Shown: positions 15,297 through 23,939, counted from the first letter of the stretch. The stretch is 64,000 nucleotides of DNA from Hymenobacter baengnokdamensis (GCF_008728635.1 NZ_CP044285.1:3596001-3660000), one strand, 5' to 3'. The notes: a model not told the origin generated them from the letters alone. A program made the numbers and translations.

Positions 15297-17077
15297 ATGA
15301 ACAACCAAGCCGTTTTTAACATCGCCGAAATCTGCGCCCGGCACGGAATTACCGATGTTATTTTATCGCCGGGCTCACGCTCGGCGCCGCTCACGCTGGC
15401 GTTTGCGCGGCACCCGGCCTACAGGGGCAAGCTGCGCGTTATTCCCGATGAGCGCGCCGCCGCCTTTATCGGCCTGGGCATTGCGCAGGCCACGCGCCGC
15501 ACCGTGGTGCTGGTGTGTACCAGCGGCACAGCCGGCCTCAACTACGCGCCGGCCGTGGCCGAGGCTTTCTTTCAGCAAATTCCGCTGCTGGTTCTCACCG
15601 CCGACCGCCCCCCGAGTGGATTGACCAGCTCGACGGCCAGACCATCCGCCAGCGCAACCTCTACGGCGCGCACGCCAAGGGTGCCTTCGACTTTCCTGCC
15701 GACACTTCGCACGCCGATGCCAAGTGGCACGGTGAAAGAGTTATTAATGAGGCAATTAATTTGACGCAGGCTGGCCCAGCCGGGCCGGTACAGGTAAATG
15801 TGCCGCTACGCGAGCCGTTTTATCCGAAGGCGGGCGAGGAAGTGGTGTACGAGCCGGATGTGAAGATTATTCGGGATGACCGCTCGCACCATGCCCTACC
15901 CCCGGCGGAAATTCTGGAATTGCGCGAGCACTTACGCACAGCCGGGCGGGTAGTGGTAGTGGCCGGGCAGCAGGCCGCCAGTCCGGGCCTGGCAGCAGCG
16001 CTCGATGAGTTTGCGGCGGCCCGGCAAGCGGCCTTAGTAGCCGATGTCATCTCGAATCTGAGCGACGTGCGCCGCACGGTGCAGCGGCAGGATATCTTCT
16101 TAGCGGGCCTTTCCAAGGAGCAGAAAGCAGCGCTGAAGCCCGACCTGCTTATCACGTTCGGGCAATCGCTGATTTCGAAAAGCCTGAAGCTGTTTTTGCG
16201 CGACGCCGCCCCGTCGCAGCATTGGCACCTGCAGGCTTCCGGCGAAGCAGCCGATACCTTTCGCCGGCTTACGCGTATTATTCGGGTGCAGCCCGCCACG
16301 TTTTTTCAACAACTCCTGGTCTTGAAAACCGCTGACTATAACGGGTCCGGGGGTTCGAATCCCTCCTTCTCTGCGGTCGCGGAGGCAGTCGTGCCGGCGA
16401 ATGTGCCCTCCGTCGCGGCGGCCTGGCAGCAAGCCGACGCGGCAGCAGCTGAATTTATGGAGCGCTACTTTGCCGGCGCAGGCCAGCCATTCAACGAGTT
16501 TTCGGCCTTTCGGCTAGCGCTGGCCGCTCTGCCCGAATCTACCGCGCTGCACCTAGCCAACAGCATGGCCGTGCGCTACGCCAATATTCTGGGCCTGCCC
16601 GCAGGCCGTCAAATCGAGGTATTCGCCAACCGGGGCACCAGCGGCATCGACGGCTGCACCAGCACGGCCGTGGGCGCGGCGCTGGCCCGGCCTGAGCGGC
16701 CGGTAGTGCTACTGACCGGCGATGTGGCGTTTTTCTACGACCGCAACGCCTTCTGGCACAACTACCCTACTCCCAACCTGCGGGTGGTGCTCTTCAACAA
16801 CCACGGCGGCGGCATTTTCCGTATCATCGACGGGCCGCGCCAGCAGCCGGAGCTGGACGAGTTTTTTGAAACCACCCAAGCGCTCACGGCCGAGAACCTG
16901 TGCCGCGATTTCAGCCTGCGCTACTTCCCGGTTTCTTCTTTTGACGAACTCAATGCCGCGCTGCCGGTTTTCTTTGCAGCCGAAAGCGGCGCGGCGGTGC
17001 TCGAAGTCTTCACCGACAGCAAGACCAACGCGGCGTTTTTTGAAGAATACCGAAAAGCGGTGAAAGCTGCCTTTTAG
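15297..17077 (+). pseudogene. menD: menD (SEPHCHC synthase) with a one-base frameshift and an embedded tRNA fragment
   Basis: MenD is a thiamine-diphosphate enzyme joining isochorismate and 2-oxoglutarate. The first part (ATG 15297, frame 3) reads through LSPGSRSAPLTLAFA, IPDERAAAFIGLG and VCTSGTAGLNYAPA to LTADRPP, where the frame is lost. The rest, beginning EWIDQLDGQTIRQRN, is in frame 2 and runs to 17077, including GTSGIDGCTSTAVGAA and LLTGDVAFFYDRNAF. The break is at a run of six C at 15608-15613; seven would restore ADRPPEWIDQ. A sequencing error, a true mutation or programmed slippage are all possible. In addition, residues encoded by 16318-16374 derive from a tRNA-Ser 3' half. Marked as pseudogene only because the frame is broken as given; menaquinone is likely essential. 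Confidence 0.85.
16318..16374 (+). repeat. tRNA-Ser(TGA) 3'-half fragment inside menD
   Basis: The 57 bases read as the 3' part of a class II serine tRNA. GGT-CTTGAAA-ACC is the inner anticodon stem with anticodon TGA at 16323-16325. GCTGACTATAACGGGTC is a long variable region. GGGGG-TTCGAAT-CCCTC at 16349-16365 is the T arm, and CTTCTCT plus discriminator G is the acceptor 3' strand. The outer anticodon stem no longer pairs (c16316 faces c16332), so identity begins within that stem, and no D arm or 5' acceptor strand precedes it. It stops after GC instead of GCCA. Its length is a multiple of three and the MenD frame stays open across it (about LVLKTADYNGSGGSNPSFSA). It is not a functional tRNA gene. 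Confidence 0.8.
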
Positions 17078-17178
17078 CGCAGAGTTTCGCTAGGTTAATA
17101 TGAGTTTTGCAATTTGCAAACCTTATTTAACCTAACGAAACCTTGCGGAACCTACTGTTAACCTAGCGAAACTTTGCG
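17078..17178. repeat. Inverted and direct repeat in menD-menB spacer
   Basis: The spacer opens with gcgcagagtttcgctaggtt (from about 17077) and closes with a reverse complement ending at 17178, with one mismatch over about 22 bp. A second direct copy of the right-hand unit (taacctaacgaaaccttgcg, about 17130) lies between. The whole 100 bp can fold into a long hairpin. It fits the window's pattern of short repeated units placed between genes. Confidence 0.6.
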
Positions 17179-17181
17179 CTC

Positions 17182-18006
17182 ATGACCGAACCAATCGAGT
17201 GGACCCCGATTAAGGAGTTCCAGGAAATCATTTTCTCCCAGCACGGGGGCATTGCCAAAATCAGCATTAACCGGCCGCAGGTGCACAACGCCTTCACACC
17301 GCTCACGGTGCAGGAGATGATTGAGGCAATGGACATCTGCCGCAATCGCTCCGATATCGGCGTCATCGTGTTTACGGGCGAGGGCGGCAAGGCCTTCTGC
17401 TCGGGCGGCGACCAGAGCGTGCGCGGCCACGGCGGCTACGTGGGCGCCGACACCGTACCGCGCCTCAACGTGCTCGACCTGCAGAAGATGATTCGCAGCA
17501 TCCCGAAGCCGGTGATTGCGATGGTGGCGGGCTGGGCCATCGGCGGCGGCCACGTGCTGCACGTGGTCTGCGACCTGACCATCGCGGCCGACAACGCCCG
17601 CTTCGGGCAGACCGGCCCCAAGGTGGGCTCGTTTGATGGCGGCTTTGGCGCGAGCTACCTGGCCCGCATCGTAGGCCAGAAAAAAGCCCGCGAAATCTGG
17701 TTCCTGTGCGACCAGTACGACGCCCAGGAGGCGCTCGACATGGGCCTGGTAAACAAAGTAGTGCCGCTCGACAAGCTCGAAGAAACCACCGTGGCCTGGT
17801 GTCACAAAATCTTGGAAAAGAGTCCCCTGGCGCTCCGGATGCTCAAATCCTCCTTCAATGCTGAGTTGGATGGCCAGGCCGGCATTCAGGAGCTGGCCGG
17901 CAACGCCACGCTGCTCTACTACCTGAGCGAAGAGGCCAAGGAAGGCAAAAATGCGTTTATTGAAAAGCGCAAGCCCGACTTCTCGAAGTTTCCGAAGTTT
18001 CCGTAG
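17182..18006 (+). CDS. menB: 1,4-dihydroxy-2-naphthoyl-CoA synthase
   Basis: MenB is a crotonase-fold enzyme that closes the second ring of the naphthoquinone head group from o-succinylbenzoyl-CoA. The 274-residue length is standard. Diagnostic segments are [38 protein letters not shown], the oxyanion-hole region [20 protein letters not shown] and [20 protein letters not shown], then the C-terminal [17 protein letters not shown] and the final [13 protein letters not shown] tail typical of MenB. It follows menD by about 100 bp of repeat-rich spacer, so joint expression is uncertain. Confidence 0.95.
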   Translation: MTEPIEWTPIKEFQEIIFSQHGGIAKISINRPQVHNAFTPLTVQEMIEAMDICRNRSDIGVIVFTGEGGKAFCSGGDQSVRGHGGYVGADTVPRLNVLDLQKMIRSIPKPVIAMVAGWAIGGGHVLHVVCDLTIAADNARFGQTGPKVGSFDGGFGASYLARIVGQKKAREIWFLCDQYDAQEALDMGLVNKVVPLDKLEETTVAWCHKILEKSPLALRMLKSSFNAELDGQAGIQELAGNATLLYYLSEEAKEGKNAFIEKRKPDFSKFPKFP

Positions 18007-18073
18007 GCATAATATATTATTTATAATATATTTATAAACCTTAGATGTTATTCTGTTACAGCAGTTTGCGCCC

Positions 18074-18107
18074 TGCTGTAGAGACGCAGCTTTGCGTCTC
18101 TACAGCA
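18074..18107. repeat. Perfect palindromic repeat, TGTAGAGACGCA type
   Basis: TGCTGTAGAGACGCA (18074-18088) and its exact reverse complement (18093-18107) form a 15-bp stem with a 4-base loop. From memory, palindromes with GTAGAGACGC arms are widely dispersed in several bacterial genomes, so this is probably a copy of a multi-copy element. It lies downstream of menB and may also end that message. Confidence 0.65.
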
Positions 18108-18232
18108 AGTGCCTTGTCTGAAAACCGGGATAATAGCAGAGCAGGTTAGGCCTGTTGTGGTGCTGACTTAAACCAGGGGCCTGAACCGGAAGTATAACGT
18201 TCAAACAGCACTGCCTTTTTGCACTATCCTCC

Positions 18233-18604
18233 ATGTCTGACGACTACAAAATAAAGTGGCTGAAAAAGCCTAAAAAGCACGACTACAAGGCAGCTATTAC
18301 CTACCTGAGCCTGTTATATAAAGCGGACCTAGCCAAACAGATGGTAAAGGAACTGGAAGAAACCCCCTCCTCCGATTTTCAGGCCAAGGATATCTTTCGG
18401 GCATCAGCGCTTGCAATGCTGGACACTGGCAACCGGTATGTAGAGCAGGAATACAATAAGATAACCCGTGGCGAGAAGCTGGCGCCGCTGCTGCTGGTCC
18501 GGGATAGCGCCAATACCAAGGTGACAATTGCCGACGGCTACCATCGCCTGTGCGCTGTGTATGCAGTGAATGAGGATGCCGCTATTCGCTGCAAGATTGT
18601 GTAA
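18233..18604 (+). CDS. Hypothetical protein with ParB/sulfiredoxin-like C-terminus
   Basis: This 123-residue soluble protein starts MSDDYKIKWLKKPKKHDYKA and ends with a block (APLLLVRDSANTKVTIADGYHR, then LCAVYAV) that resembles the ParB/Srx fold core, where a GxxR-type loop binds nucleotide; here it reads DGYHR. The N-terminal half is helical and charged. There is no partner gene; it sits between menB and a hairpin terminator at 18618. Function unknown, though similar small ParB-like proteins occur as single genes in Bacteroidota. Confidence 0.65.
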   Translation: MSDDYKIKWLKKPKKHDYKAAITYLSLLYKADLAKQMVKELEETPSSDFQAKDIFRASALAMLDTGNRYVEQEYNKITRGEKLAPLLLVRDSANTKVTIADGYHRLCAVYAVNEDAAIRCKIV

Positions 18605-18617
18605 GGTTCAGGCTATC

Positions 18618-18661
18618 AAAAGAAACGCCGCGCTGCTTGTAAGCAGTGCGGCGTTTCTTTT
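18618..18661. terminator. Strong bidirectional terminator
   Basis: aaaagaaacgccgcgctgc and gcagtgcggcgtttctttt pair over 18 or 19 bp with one wobble, with A-runs and T-runs at the feet. It lies between the ParB-like gene and a convergent small ORF. Confidence 0.85.
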
Positions 18662-18678
18662 AGGATAATCTCAGGAGG

Positions 18679-18879
18679 CTAAAAGCTGAAGCCCAGCGCG
18701 TGCAGGCAGGCACACCAGCTAAAGAAGAACCGCTTGTTCTCGTGCTTACGCAGCTTCTTCAAGGCTTTGGCACGCGCTTTCACAGCTGCCACAATAGGAC
18801 AAGGAACAATCGTGGCCTGCACATCGCTGGCCTCGGTAGCCGGTACCGATTCGGGGGCGGAAGGCGAATAGGTTGTCAT
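18679..18879 (-). CDS. Possible small hypothetical protein, 66 aa
   Basis: From ATG 18879 the frame reads MTTYSPSAPESVPATEASDV, then a basic helix (VKARAKALKKLRKHENKR) and a hydrophobic, Cys-containing end (FFFSWCACLHALGFSF). Position next to a bidirectional terminator and a normal start favour a gene, but I recognise no family and the length is small. It is divergent from the amylase gene. Confidence 0.4.
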   Translation of the reverse strand: MTTYSPSAPESVPATEASDVQATIVPCPIVAAVKARAKALKKLRKHENKRFFFSWCACLHALGFSF

Positions 18880-19009
18880 GGCGGGGCGGGTCTAATGCGT
18901 AGTAAGTATACGAGGCTTTTTTTGCAAAAGCAAGTACTCACTCACCTTTTTATTCGAAATAGCTGGCCGTGAATTGTTATTCTGCTTGCTGCCATTCTAA
19001 TTTGCTGCC

Positions 19010-20359
19010 ATGAAAAACTATTTGCTACTGGCTTTGCTCAGTATAAGCTGCTTTCATCCGGCCTTTGGGCAGCGGCCAATGGCTGCCGGCATCCCGGCGG
19101 CCCACCCGGCCTGGATACTACAGGGCAATATCTACGAGGTGAACGTGCGCCAGTACACGCCCGAAGGCACCCTGAATGCCTTTGCCAAACACCTCGACCG
19201 CCTGCAAAAAATGGGCGTCGAAACCCTGTGGTTTATGCCGCTCAATCCCATCAGCAAGGTGGCCCGCAAGGGCAGCCTGGGCAGCTACTACGCCGTGGCC
19301 GACTACACCAGGCTCAACCCCGAGTTTGGGACCATGGCCGACTGGCAGCGCCTGGTGCAGGCCGCCCACGCCAGGGGCATGAAAGTGATTATCGACTGGG
19401 TACCCAACCACACCGGCGCCGACAACCGCTGGCTGACCCAGCACCCCAATTTCTTTGTAAAGGACAAGGCTGGTCAGCCCGCCGTGGCTTTCGACTGGGC
19501 CGATACCAAGCAGCTCGACTACAAAAACCCTGAAATGCAGGACAGCATGATTGCGGCCATGCGCTACTGGGTAAAAACCAGCAACATCGACGGCTTCCGC
19601 TGCGACGTGGCCTGGAACGTGCCGGCCAGCTTCTGGCAGCGCGCCATCCCGACGCTGCGCCAGAGCAAGCCGCTGTTTATGCTGGCCGAGGGCGACAGCG
19701 CCTACCTGCCCCGCAGCGGCTTCGACGCCGTGTATCCCTGGCACATGTTTCACGCAATGGAAAAGGTAGCCGCCGGTAAGAGCCCGGCTACGGCGCTCGA
19801 CAGCGTGTACCGGGGCTGGCAGGGCAGGTATCCGAAGGGCACGATTGAAATGTACTTCACCAGCAACCACGACGAAAACACTTGGAACAAAGCCGATTAC
19901 GGCACGTTTCCGGGCCGGGTACACGCGCCGTTCGCGGTGTTTACGCAAACGATGGGCAACGGCGTGCCGCTCATCTACAGCGGGCAGGAAGAGCCGGTGC
20001 TGCGTCCGCTAAAGTTTTTTGATAAAGACCCGATGGCTTTCGGCAAGTATCAGCGGGCCAGGTTTTACAAGACGCTGCTGGCCCTGCGCCAGCGCAACCC
20101 GGCCCTAGCGGCCGATGCCTCGTTTCGCAAGGTGAGCGTGGGCGACGACCGGGCCGTGTATGCCTACGTGCGCGAAAAAGCCGGCAAAAAGGTATTGGTC
20201 ATTTTGAACTTATCAAACAAGGCCCAGACTATCAGCGTGAAGGAAAAAGCCTTGCTGGGCAAGCCCTCTAACCTGTTCAGGTACGCCACTGAGCCGCTCA
20301 CGAGCAAGCCGTGGAAGATGGAGCCCTGGGGCTACGTGGTGTATGAGTATGGACGGTAG
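19010..20359 (+). CDS. Secreted alpha-amylase family glycoside hydrolase (GH13)
   Basis: The 449-residue protein begins with a signal peptide (KNYLLLALLSISCFHPAFG) and continues with a GH13 barrel. The four conserved regions are visible: VIIDWVPNHTG (region I), DGFRCDVAW with the nucleophile Asp (region II), MLAEGD with the acid/base Glu (region III) and FTSNHDEN with the transition-state Asp (region IV). A C-terminal all-beta domain starts near residue 365 (DASFRKVSVGDDRAVYAYV). It acts outside the cytoplasm on alpha-1,4-glucans. No susCD pair is near. The neighbouring UPF0175 gene begins 37 bp after its stop. Confidence 0.92.
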   Translation: MKNYLLLALLSISCFHPAFGQRPMAAGIPAAHPAWILQGNIYEVNVRQYTPEGTLNAFAKHLDRLQKMGVETLWFMPLNPISKVARKGSLGSYYAVADYTRLNPEFGTMADWQRLVQAAHARGMKVIIDWVPNHTGADNRWLTQHPNFFVKDKAGQPAVAFDWADTKQLDYKNPEMQDSMIAAMRYWVKTSNIDGFRCDVAWNVPASFWQRAIPTLRQSKPLFMLAEGDSAYLPRSGFDAVYPWHMFHAMEKVAAGKSPATALDSVYRGWQGRYPKGTIEMYFTSNHDENTWNKADYGTFPGRVHAPFAVFTQTMGNGVPLIYSGQEEPVLRPLKFFDKDPMAFGKYQRARFYKTLLALRQRNPALAADASFRKVSVGDDRAVYAYVREKAGKKVLVILNLSNKAQTISVKEKALLGKPSNLFRYATEPLTSKPWKMEPWGYVVYEYGR

Positions 20360-20396
20360 CAGGAACGATTTAGCTGCCGGCACGTATTTTTCGGGT

Positions 20397-20669
20397 ATGA
20401 AAACACTCACCATCGACTTACCGCAGGAGTTTACTCCCCAGCAGGAGCACGACCTGAAAATGGAGCTGGCCGGTACGCTCTACACGAAGGGCCTGCTTTC
20501 GACCAGCGAGGCAGCAGCGCTAGTGGGTATCGGTCGGGGCGAGTTTATCACGCAAATGGGTCAGTACGGATATTCCATTCTAGCCAGTTACACCGAAGCT
20601 GACCTTGAACACGACCTCACCGCCATCCATCATTATTTCGGACACCAGTTGCCTGATGCTACTCAGTAA
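20397..20669 (+). CDS. UPF0175 family antitoxin-like protein
   Basis: The 90-residue protein starts MKTLTIDLPQEFTPQQEHDL; the helix-turn-helix-like block LLSTSEAAALVGIGRGEFIT, followed by QMGQYGYSIL, is the UPF0175 signature. These proteins are the predicted antitoxins of PIN-domain (DUF3368) toxins. An in-frame upstream start at 20343 would overlap the amylase stop region and adds non-conserved residues. The downstream PIN gene begins inside its 3' end, a 65-bp overlap that implies coupled translation. Confidence 0.82.
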   Translation: MKTLTIDLPQEFTPQQEHDLKMELAGTLYTKGLLSTSEAAALVGIGRGEFITQMGQYGYSILASYTEADLEHDLTAIHHYFGHQLPDATQ

Positions 20670-21075
20670 AATTGGGCAGCTGGAATTACTGAGCAGGTTG
20701 TTTCAACAGTGTTTTATTACTCCGGTAGTAGCGAAAGAATTTGGGATGCCACTCCCGGAATGGCTACACGTAAAATCTCCTTTGCGCGAGCTACCGCTTG
20801 CTTTAGTGACGCATCAGCACCATGCAGGCGAGCGCAGTGCCCTGGCATTGGCTCAGGAAATACCAGGTAGTCTGCTGGTTTTGGACGACGCGCCCGCCCG
20901 ACAGCTGGCGGCGTTACTACACCTGACTTTCACGGGTACGGTCGGTATTCTCATTTTGGCAAAAGCACGGGGTAGGCTACCGCTGTTGCGCCGGGTGCTC
21001 GCCGAGCTACGGGCGGCTGGTATGTGGCTAGCCGAATCCGTAGTCGAGCGCGCTTGCCGTGAGGCAGGCGAATAA
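20605..21075 (+). CDS. DUF3368 PIN-domain toxin-like protein, TTG start
   Basis: The 156-residue protein is a PIN-like RNase partner of UPF0175. The first acidic residue is in IIISDTSCLMLLSKI, a glutamate follows in VVAKEFG, and further acidic residues are in SLLVLDDAPARQ, giving the usual metal-binding set; TFTGTVGILILAK closes the fold. The only in-frame start upstream of the conserved Asp is TTG 20605, nested in the antitoxin gene. Whether the pair is an active toxin-antitoxin system is not known; it sits between an amylase gene and menE. Confidence 0.8.
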   Translation: MNTTSPPSIIISDTSCLMLLSKIGQLELLSRLFQQCFITPVVAKEFGMPLPEWLHVKSPLRELPLALVTHQHHAGERSALALAQEIPGSLLVLDDAPARQLAALLHLTFTGTVGILILAKARGRLPLLRRVLAELRAAGMWLAESVVERACREAGE

Positions 21076-21080
21076 CTTTG
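21073..21080 (+). promoter_or_regulatory. Putative -7 box of menE, possibly giving a leaderless message
   Basis: TAACTTTG matches TAnnTTTG and ends 5 bases before the menE ATG at 21086, so the transcript would start at or next to the start codon. The TA of the box is part of the stop codon of the PIN toxin gene. Confidence 0.45.
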
Positions 21081-21085
21081 CCCCC

Positions 21086-22207
21086 ATGTCCTCCCCCAAC
21101 CTCCCCACCTCGCTCCTGCTCAACGGCCGCGAGTTCAGCTACGCAAGTATTCAGCAGACGCCCAACCCGCACACTGCCCTCAATGGCTACGAGGCCAAGG
21201 TGCTGGAGCTGCTGCGCCAGTGGCTGACGGGGGCCCAGGAGTTTGGGCTGCGCACCTCGGGCAGCACCGGGCAGCCGCAGCTGATTGTGCTGAAGCGCCG
21301 CCAGCTGGCTGCCTCGGCCCGGCGCACCGGCGACTACTTCGACCTCGGGCCGGGCGACCGGGCACTGGTCTGCCTCAACTGCGAGTTTATCGGCGGCAAG
21401 ATGATGCTGGTGCGCGGCCTGGAGCGCCACATGCACCTGACCGTCGTGGAGCCGCACGCCGACCCGTTTGACTTCGTGCCGGCCGGGGCCGAGTTCGATT
21501 TTGCGGCCTTTGTGCCCTTGCAGCTGCGGGCGGTGCTAGCCGCCGGCCGGGCCGGCCGGCTCAATAAGATGCGGGCCATTCTGGTGGGCGGCGCGGGCGT
21601 CGAGCCGAGCTTGCTGACGGAAATCCAGAAGCTGAAAGTGCCGGTGTACCTGACGTATGGCATGACCGAAACGGCCTCGCACATGGCCCTGCGCCGGCTC
21701 AATGGCCCCGACGCCGGCCCGCACTACCGCGTGCTGCCGGGCCTGCACCTGGGCCAGGACGAGCGCGGCTGCCTCACGGTGCGCGGCGACGTGACCGACG
21801 ACCAGCTTATCGTGACCAACGACCGCATCGAGCTGCTTGACAAGCACACCTTCGACTGGCTGGGGCGGGTCGATTTTGTGATAAACTCGGGCGGCGTGAA
21901 GGTGCAGGCCGAAAAAGTGGAGCAGGTGCTCGACGTGGCCCTGGCCGAGCTGGGGCAGTCGCGCCGCGCCTTCGTGGCCGGCCGGCCCGACGAGCGCTTC
22001 GGCCAGGCCGTGACGGCCTACGTGGAGGGCGAAGCGCTGCCCGCCGCCGCCGAAAAGCGCCTGCTGAGCCTGCTCGGCACCCGCCTCGCTAAGTATGAGG
22101 TACCCAAGAGCGTGGTGTACGTGCCGGCCTTTAAAGCAACGGCCTCGGGCAAGCTCGACCGGGCCGCTACGCTGCGGGGCGTGGAGAGCCCGCGCCGCGA
22201 CCAGTAA
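21086..22207 (+). CDS. menE: o-Succinylbenzoate-CoA ligase
   Basis: MenE adenylates o-succinylbenzoate and transfers it to CoA. The 373-residue protein is a short member of the ANL superfamily. The P-loop-like motif is LRTSGSTGQPQLIVLKRR, the adenylate-binding motif VYLTYGMTETASHMA, the hinge Asp is in DWLGRVDFVINSGGVKV, and the C-terminal lysine is in KATASGKLDRAA. It is shorter than Escherichia coli MenE at the N-terminus, as in other Bacteroidota. A -7 box directly abuts ATG 21086. It is separated from menB by four unrelated genes. Confidence 0.92.
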   Translation: MSSPNLPTSLLLNGREFSYASIQQTPNPHTALNGYEAKVLELLRQWLTGAQEFGLRTSGSTGQPQLIVLKRRQLAASARRTGDYFDLGPGDRALVCLNCEFIGGKMMLVRGLERHMHLTVVEPHADPFDFVPAGAEFDFAAFVPLQLRAVLAAGRAGRLNKMRAILVGGAGVEPSLLTEIQKLKVPVYLTYGMTETASHMALRRLNGPDAGPHYRVLPGLHLGQDERGCLTVRGDVTDDQLIVTNDRIELLDKHTFDWLGRVDFVINSGGVKVQAEKVEQVLDVALAELGQSRRAFVAGRPDERFGQAVTAYVEGEALPAAAEKRLLSLLGTRLAKYEVPKSVVYVPAFKATASGKLDRAATLRGVESPRRDQ

Positions 22208-22216
22208 GTCGGCCCG

Positions 22217-23074
22217 ATGAATATAGAGAAAATACTATTTAACACACTCCTTATCGTGCCCGCGCTGCTGGTCGGCGCACGCCGGGCCTCAGCCCAAACC
22301 CCGGCCGACTCGACCCGCGCGGCGCCTGCGACTACGACCGCGCCGGTAGTGGCGGCCAGCACCAACGCGGCGGGTGGCCTGCCGTCGTCGGAGTTTGAAA
22401 CCTATAACGTGAGTGGCCGGGGCATCCGCTACACGGCGGCGCTCACGGGCATTTACAGCACGGGCACGGTAGAGCGCGTGTACCTTACCACCAGCCACAC
22501 CGGCAACCTGGCGCTCGGCAGGCACTGGCTGCTGCCGGCGGCGCTCAACTTCAGCTACGGCAAGCAGGACGGCGCCCTACGCGAGCGCGAGCTACTGGGC
22601 CTGCTGACCCCTGCTTACAAGCGGGGCCGCCTGAAGTACTATGCCCTGGCCGAAGGCGAGCAGAGCAACCTGCGCGCCATTGCGCGGCGGCTGGTGGGCG
22701 GCGTGGGCGCGGGCTATCAGCTCTACCTCGATACGCTGCGCAATGAGGTCAGTGTCAGCCAGTTTTTTCTGTATGAGCACACGCAGTACCTCGCAGGACT
22801 GCTACGCGAGGTGCCGCGCGCTTCTACCCGCCTCAAGCTGCGCCTGAGCAAGGGGCCGGTGGTGTTTACGTCGCTGACCTTTTACCAGCCCTCGCTGCAG
22901 GATTTTGCCAACGACTACCGCCTCAACTCGACCAGCAGCCTGAGCTTCAGCGTGAGCCGGCACCTGGCCCTGACGGCCGCCTACACATACTCCTACGAAA
23001 GCGTGGCGGTGGAGAATCGCAGCTCACTCAATACCAACCTGACCGTAGGCTTTACCTATTCGACTGGTAAATAG
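22217..23074 (+). CDS. DUF481-like outer-membrane beta-barrel protein
   Basis: The 285-residue protein has a signal sequence ending SAQTPAD, a low-complexity Ala/Thr segment, then a series of alternating amphipathic strands. The central and final parts (LDTLRNEVSVSQFFLYEHTQ and SRHLALTAAYTYSYESVAVE, ending NLTVGFTYSTGK) resemble the DUF481 barrel family, which lines the outer membrane. It starts 9 bp after menE and may be co-transcribed. No transport substrate can be inferred. Confidence 0.65.
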   Translation: MNIEKILFNTLLIVPALLVGARRASAQTPADSTRAAPATTTAPVVAASTNAAGGLPSSEFETYNVSGRGIRYTAALTGIYSTGTVERVYLTTSHTGNLALGRHWLLPAALNFSYGKQDGALRERELLGLLTPAYKRGRLKYYALAEGEQSNLRAIARRLVGGVGAGYQLYLDTLRNEVSVSQFFLYEHTQYLAGLLREVPRASTRLKLRLSKGPVVFTSLTFYQPSLQDFANDYRLNSTSSLSFSVSRHLALTAAYTYSYESVAVENRSSLNTNLTVGFTYSTGK

Positions 23075-23126
23075 GCTATTGGGGCTATTGCACTTCCTGC
23101 TGCCTGGTATAGCCGGCCAGGAAGCG

Positions 23127-23849
23127 TTAACGGCGGTGGTGCTTTGAGTGGTGCGCGTGCAGGCCTTCCTGCGTAAAAAGCGGCTTATGCTGGCGCACGG
23201 TGCGCACCAGCGGCCCCAGCAACACCTTGGCCCTGAAGTAGAAGACAGGGCCGCTTAGCTCACTGCGAATTGGCTGGGGCACAAAAACCGGCTGTCGCCA
23301 GCCGGCGCCGGCCCCCAGACTCACCCACGGGAAGAGCCGCATCTGGGCCGCGACCGAGGGTTCGAGCAGGCCAATGAGGTCGCGCGGGGTGGTGTCGCTC
23401 ACGTTGTCGTCGTTCTGGTAAAGCACGTACGCTGAGCCCAGGCCCATTTGCAGGCTGCCACTCAGCTCCCAGCGGGGATTCTCAAGTATGGCATACTCGC
23501 CGTACAGGGCCAGGTAGCGAAAGCGCAGCTGCGCATTAGCGGTATCGGCCGCATTATCGGGCAGCTCGCGCACGGTGGGGATACCCGAGCTCAAAAAATA
23601 GACGGCCGCGCCGGTACGCACCCGCCCGCGCCACTCAAGCCCCAGCTTGAGGCCGCTGATAGTGCAAAAGTGGCTGTTGATGATGGAGTAGCGCGAGTCG
23701 TACTGCACCACCAGGCGCCGCCGGGCAAAAAGCGGGGCGGGCCGCAGCGAATCGGCCGGGGCCGGGGCCGCCCGAGCCAGGCCGGCGGCCAGCAGCAGAA
23801 CGGCCAGGAGCACGGGCAATCGACTTAAGGTAGTACTATAAATAAGCAA
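23127..23849 (-). CDS. Predicted outer-membrane or periplasmic beta-rich protein
   Basis: The 240-residue protein has an N-terminal signal peptide (LPVLLAVLLLAAGLARAAPA) and a series of beta strands with aromatic girdles (WRGRVRTGAAVYFLSSGIP, AAQMRLFPWVSLGAGAGWR), a pattern of small outer-membrane barrels. The last residues are histidine-rich (HAHHSKHHRR), which could bind metal or be a disordered tail. It converges with the 22217 gene. I do not recognise a named family. Confidence 0.55.
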   Translation of the reverse strand: MLIYSTTLSRLPVLLAVLLLAAGLARAAPAPADSLRPAPLFARRRLVVQYDSRYSIINSHFCTISGLKLGLEWRGRVRTGAAVYFLSSGIPTVRELPDNAADTANAQLRFRYLALYGEYAILENPRWELSGSLQMGLGSAYVLYQNDDNVSDTTPRDLIGLLEPSVAAQMRLFPWVSLGAGAGWRQPVFVPQPIRSELSGPVFYFRAKVLLGPLVRTVRQHKPLFTQEGLHAHHSKHHRR

Positions 23850-23939
23850 ATAAGTTAACAGTTACACGCAGCCCTTACGCAAGGCATGGCCATGCTGTTG
23901 TAACTAAATAATCAGTAGGCACTTCTATACCCGGCAGGG

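Noticed and set aside
16318..16374. Functional tRNA-Ser gene
   Set aside because: No D arm or 5' acceptor strand is present upstream and the outer anticodon stem does not pair, so only a fragment exists.
23885..23896. 12-bp palindrome gcatggccatgc
   Set aside because: It lies in a short spacer but has no T-run and no promoter nearby; chance occurrence in GC-rich DNA cannot be excluded.
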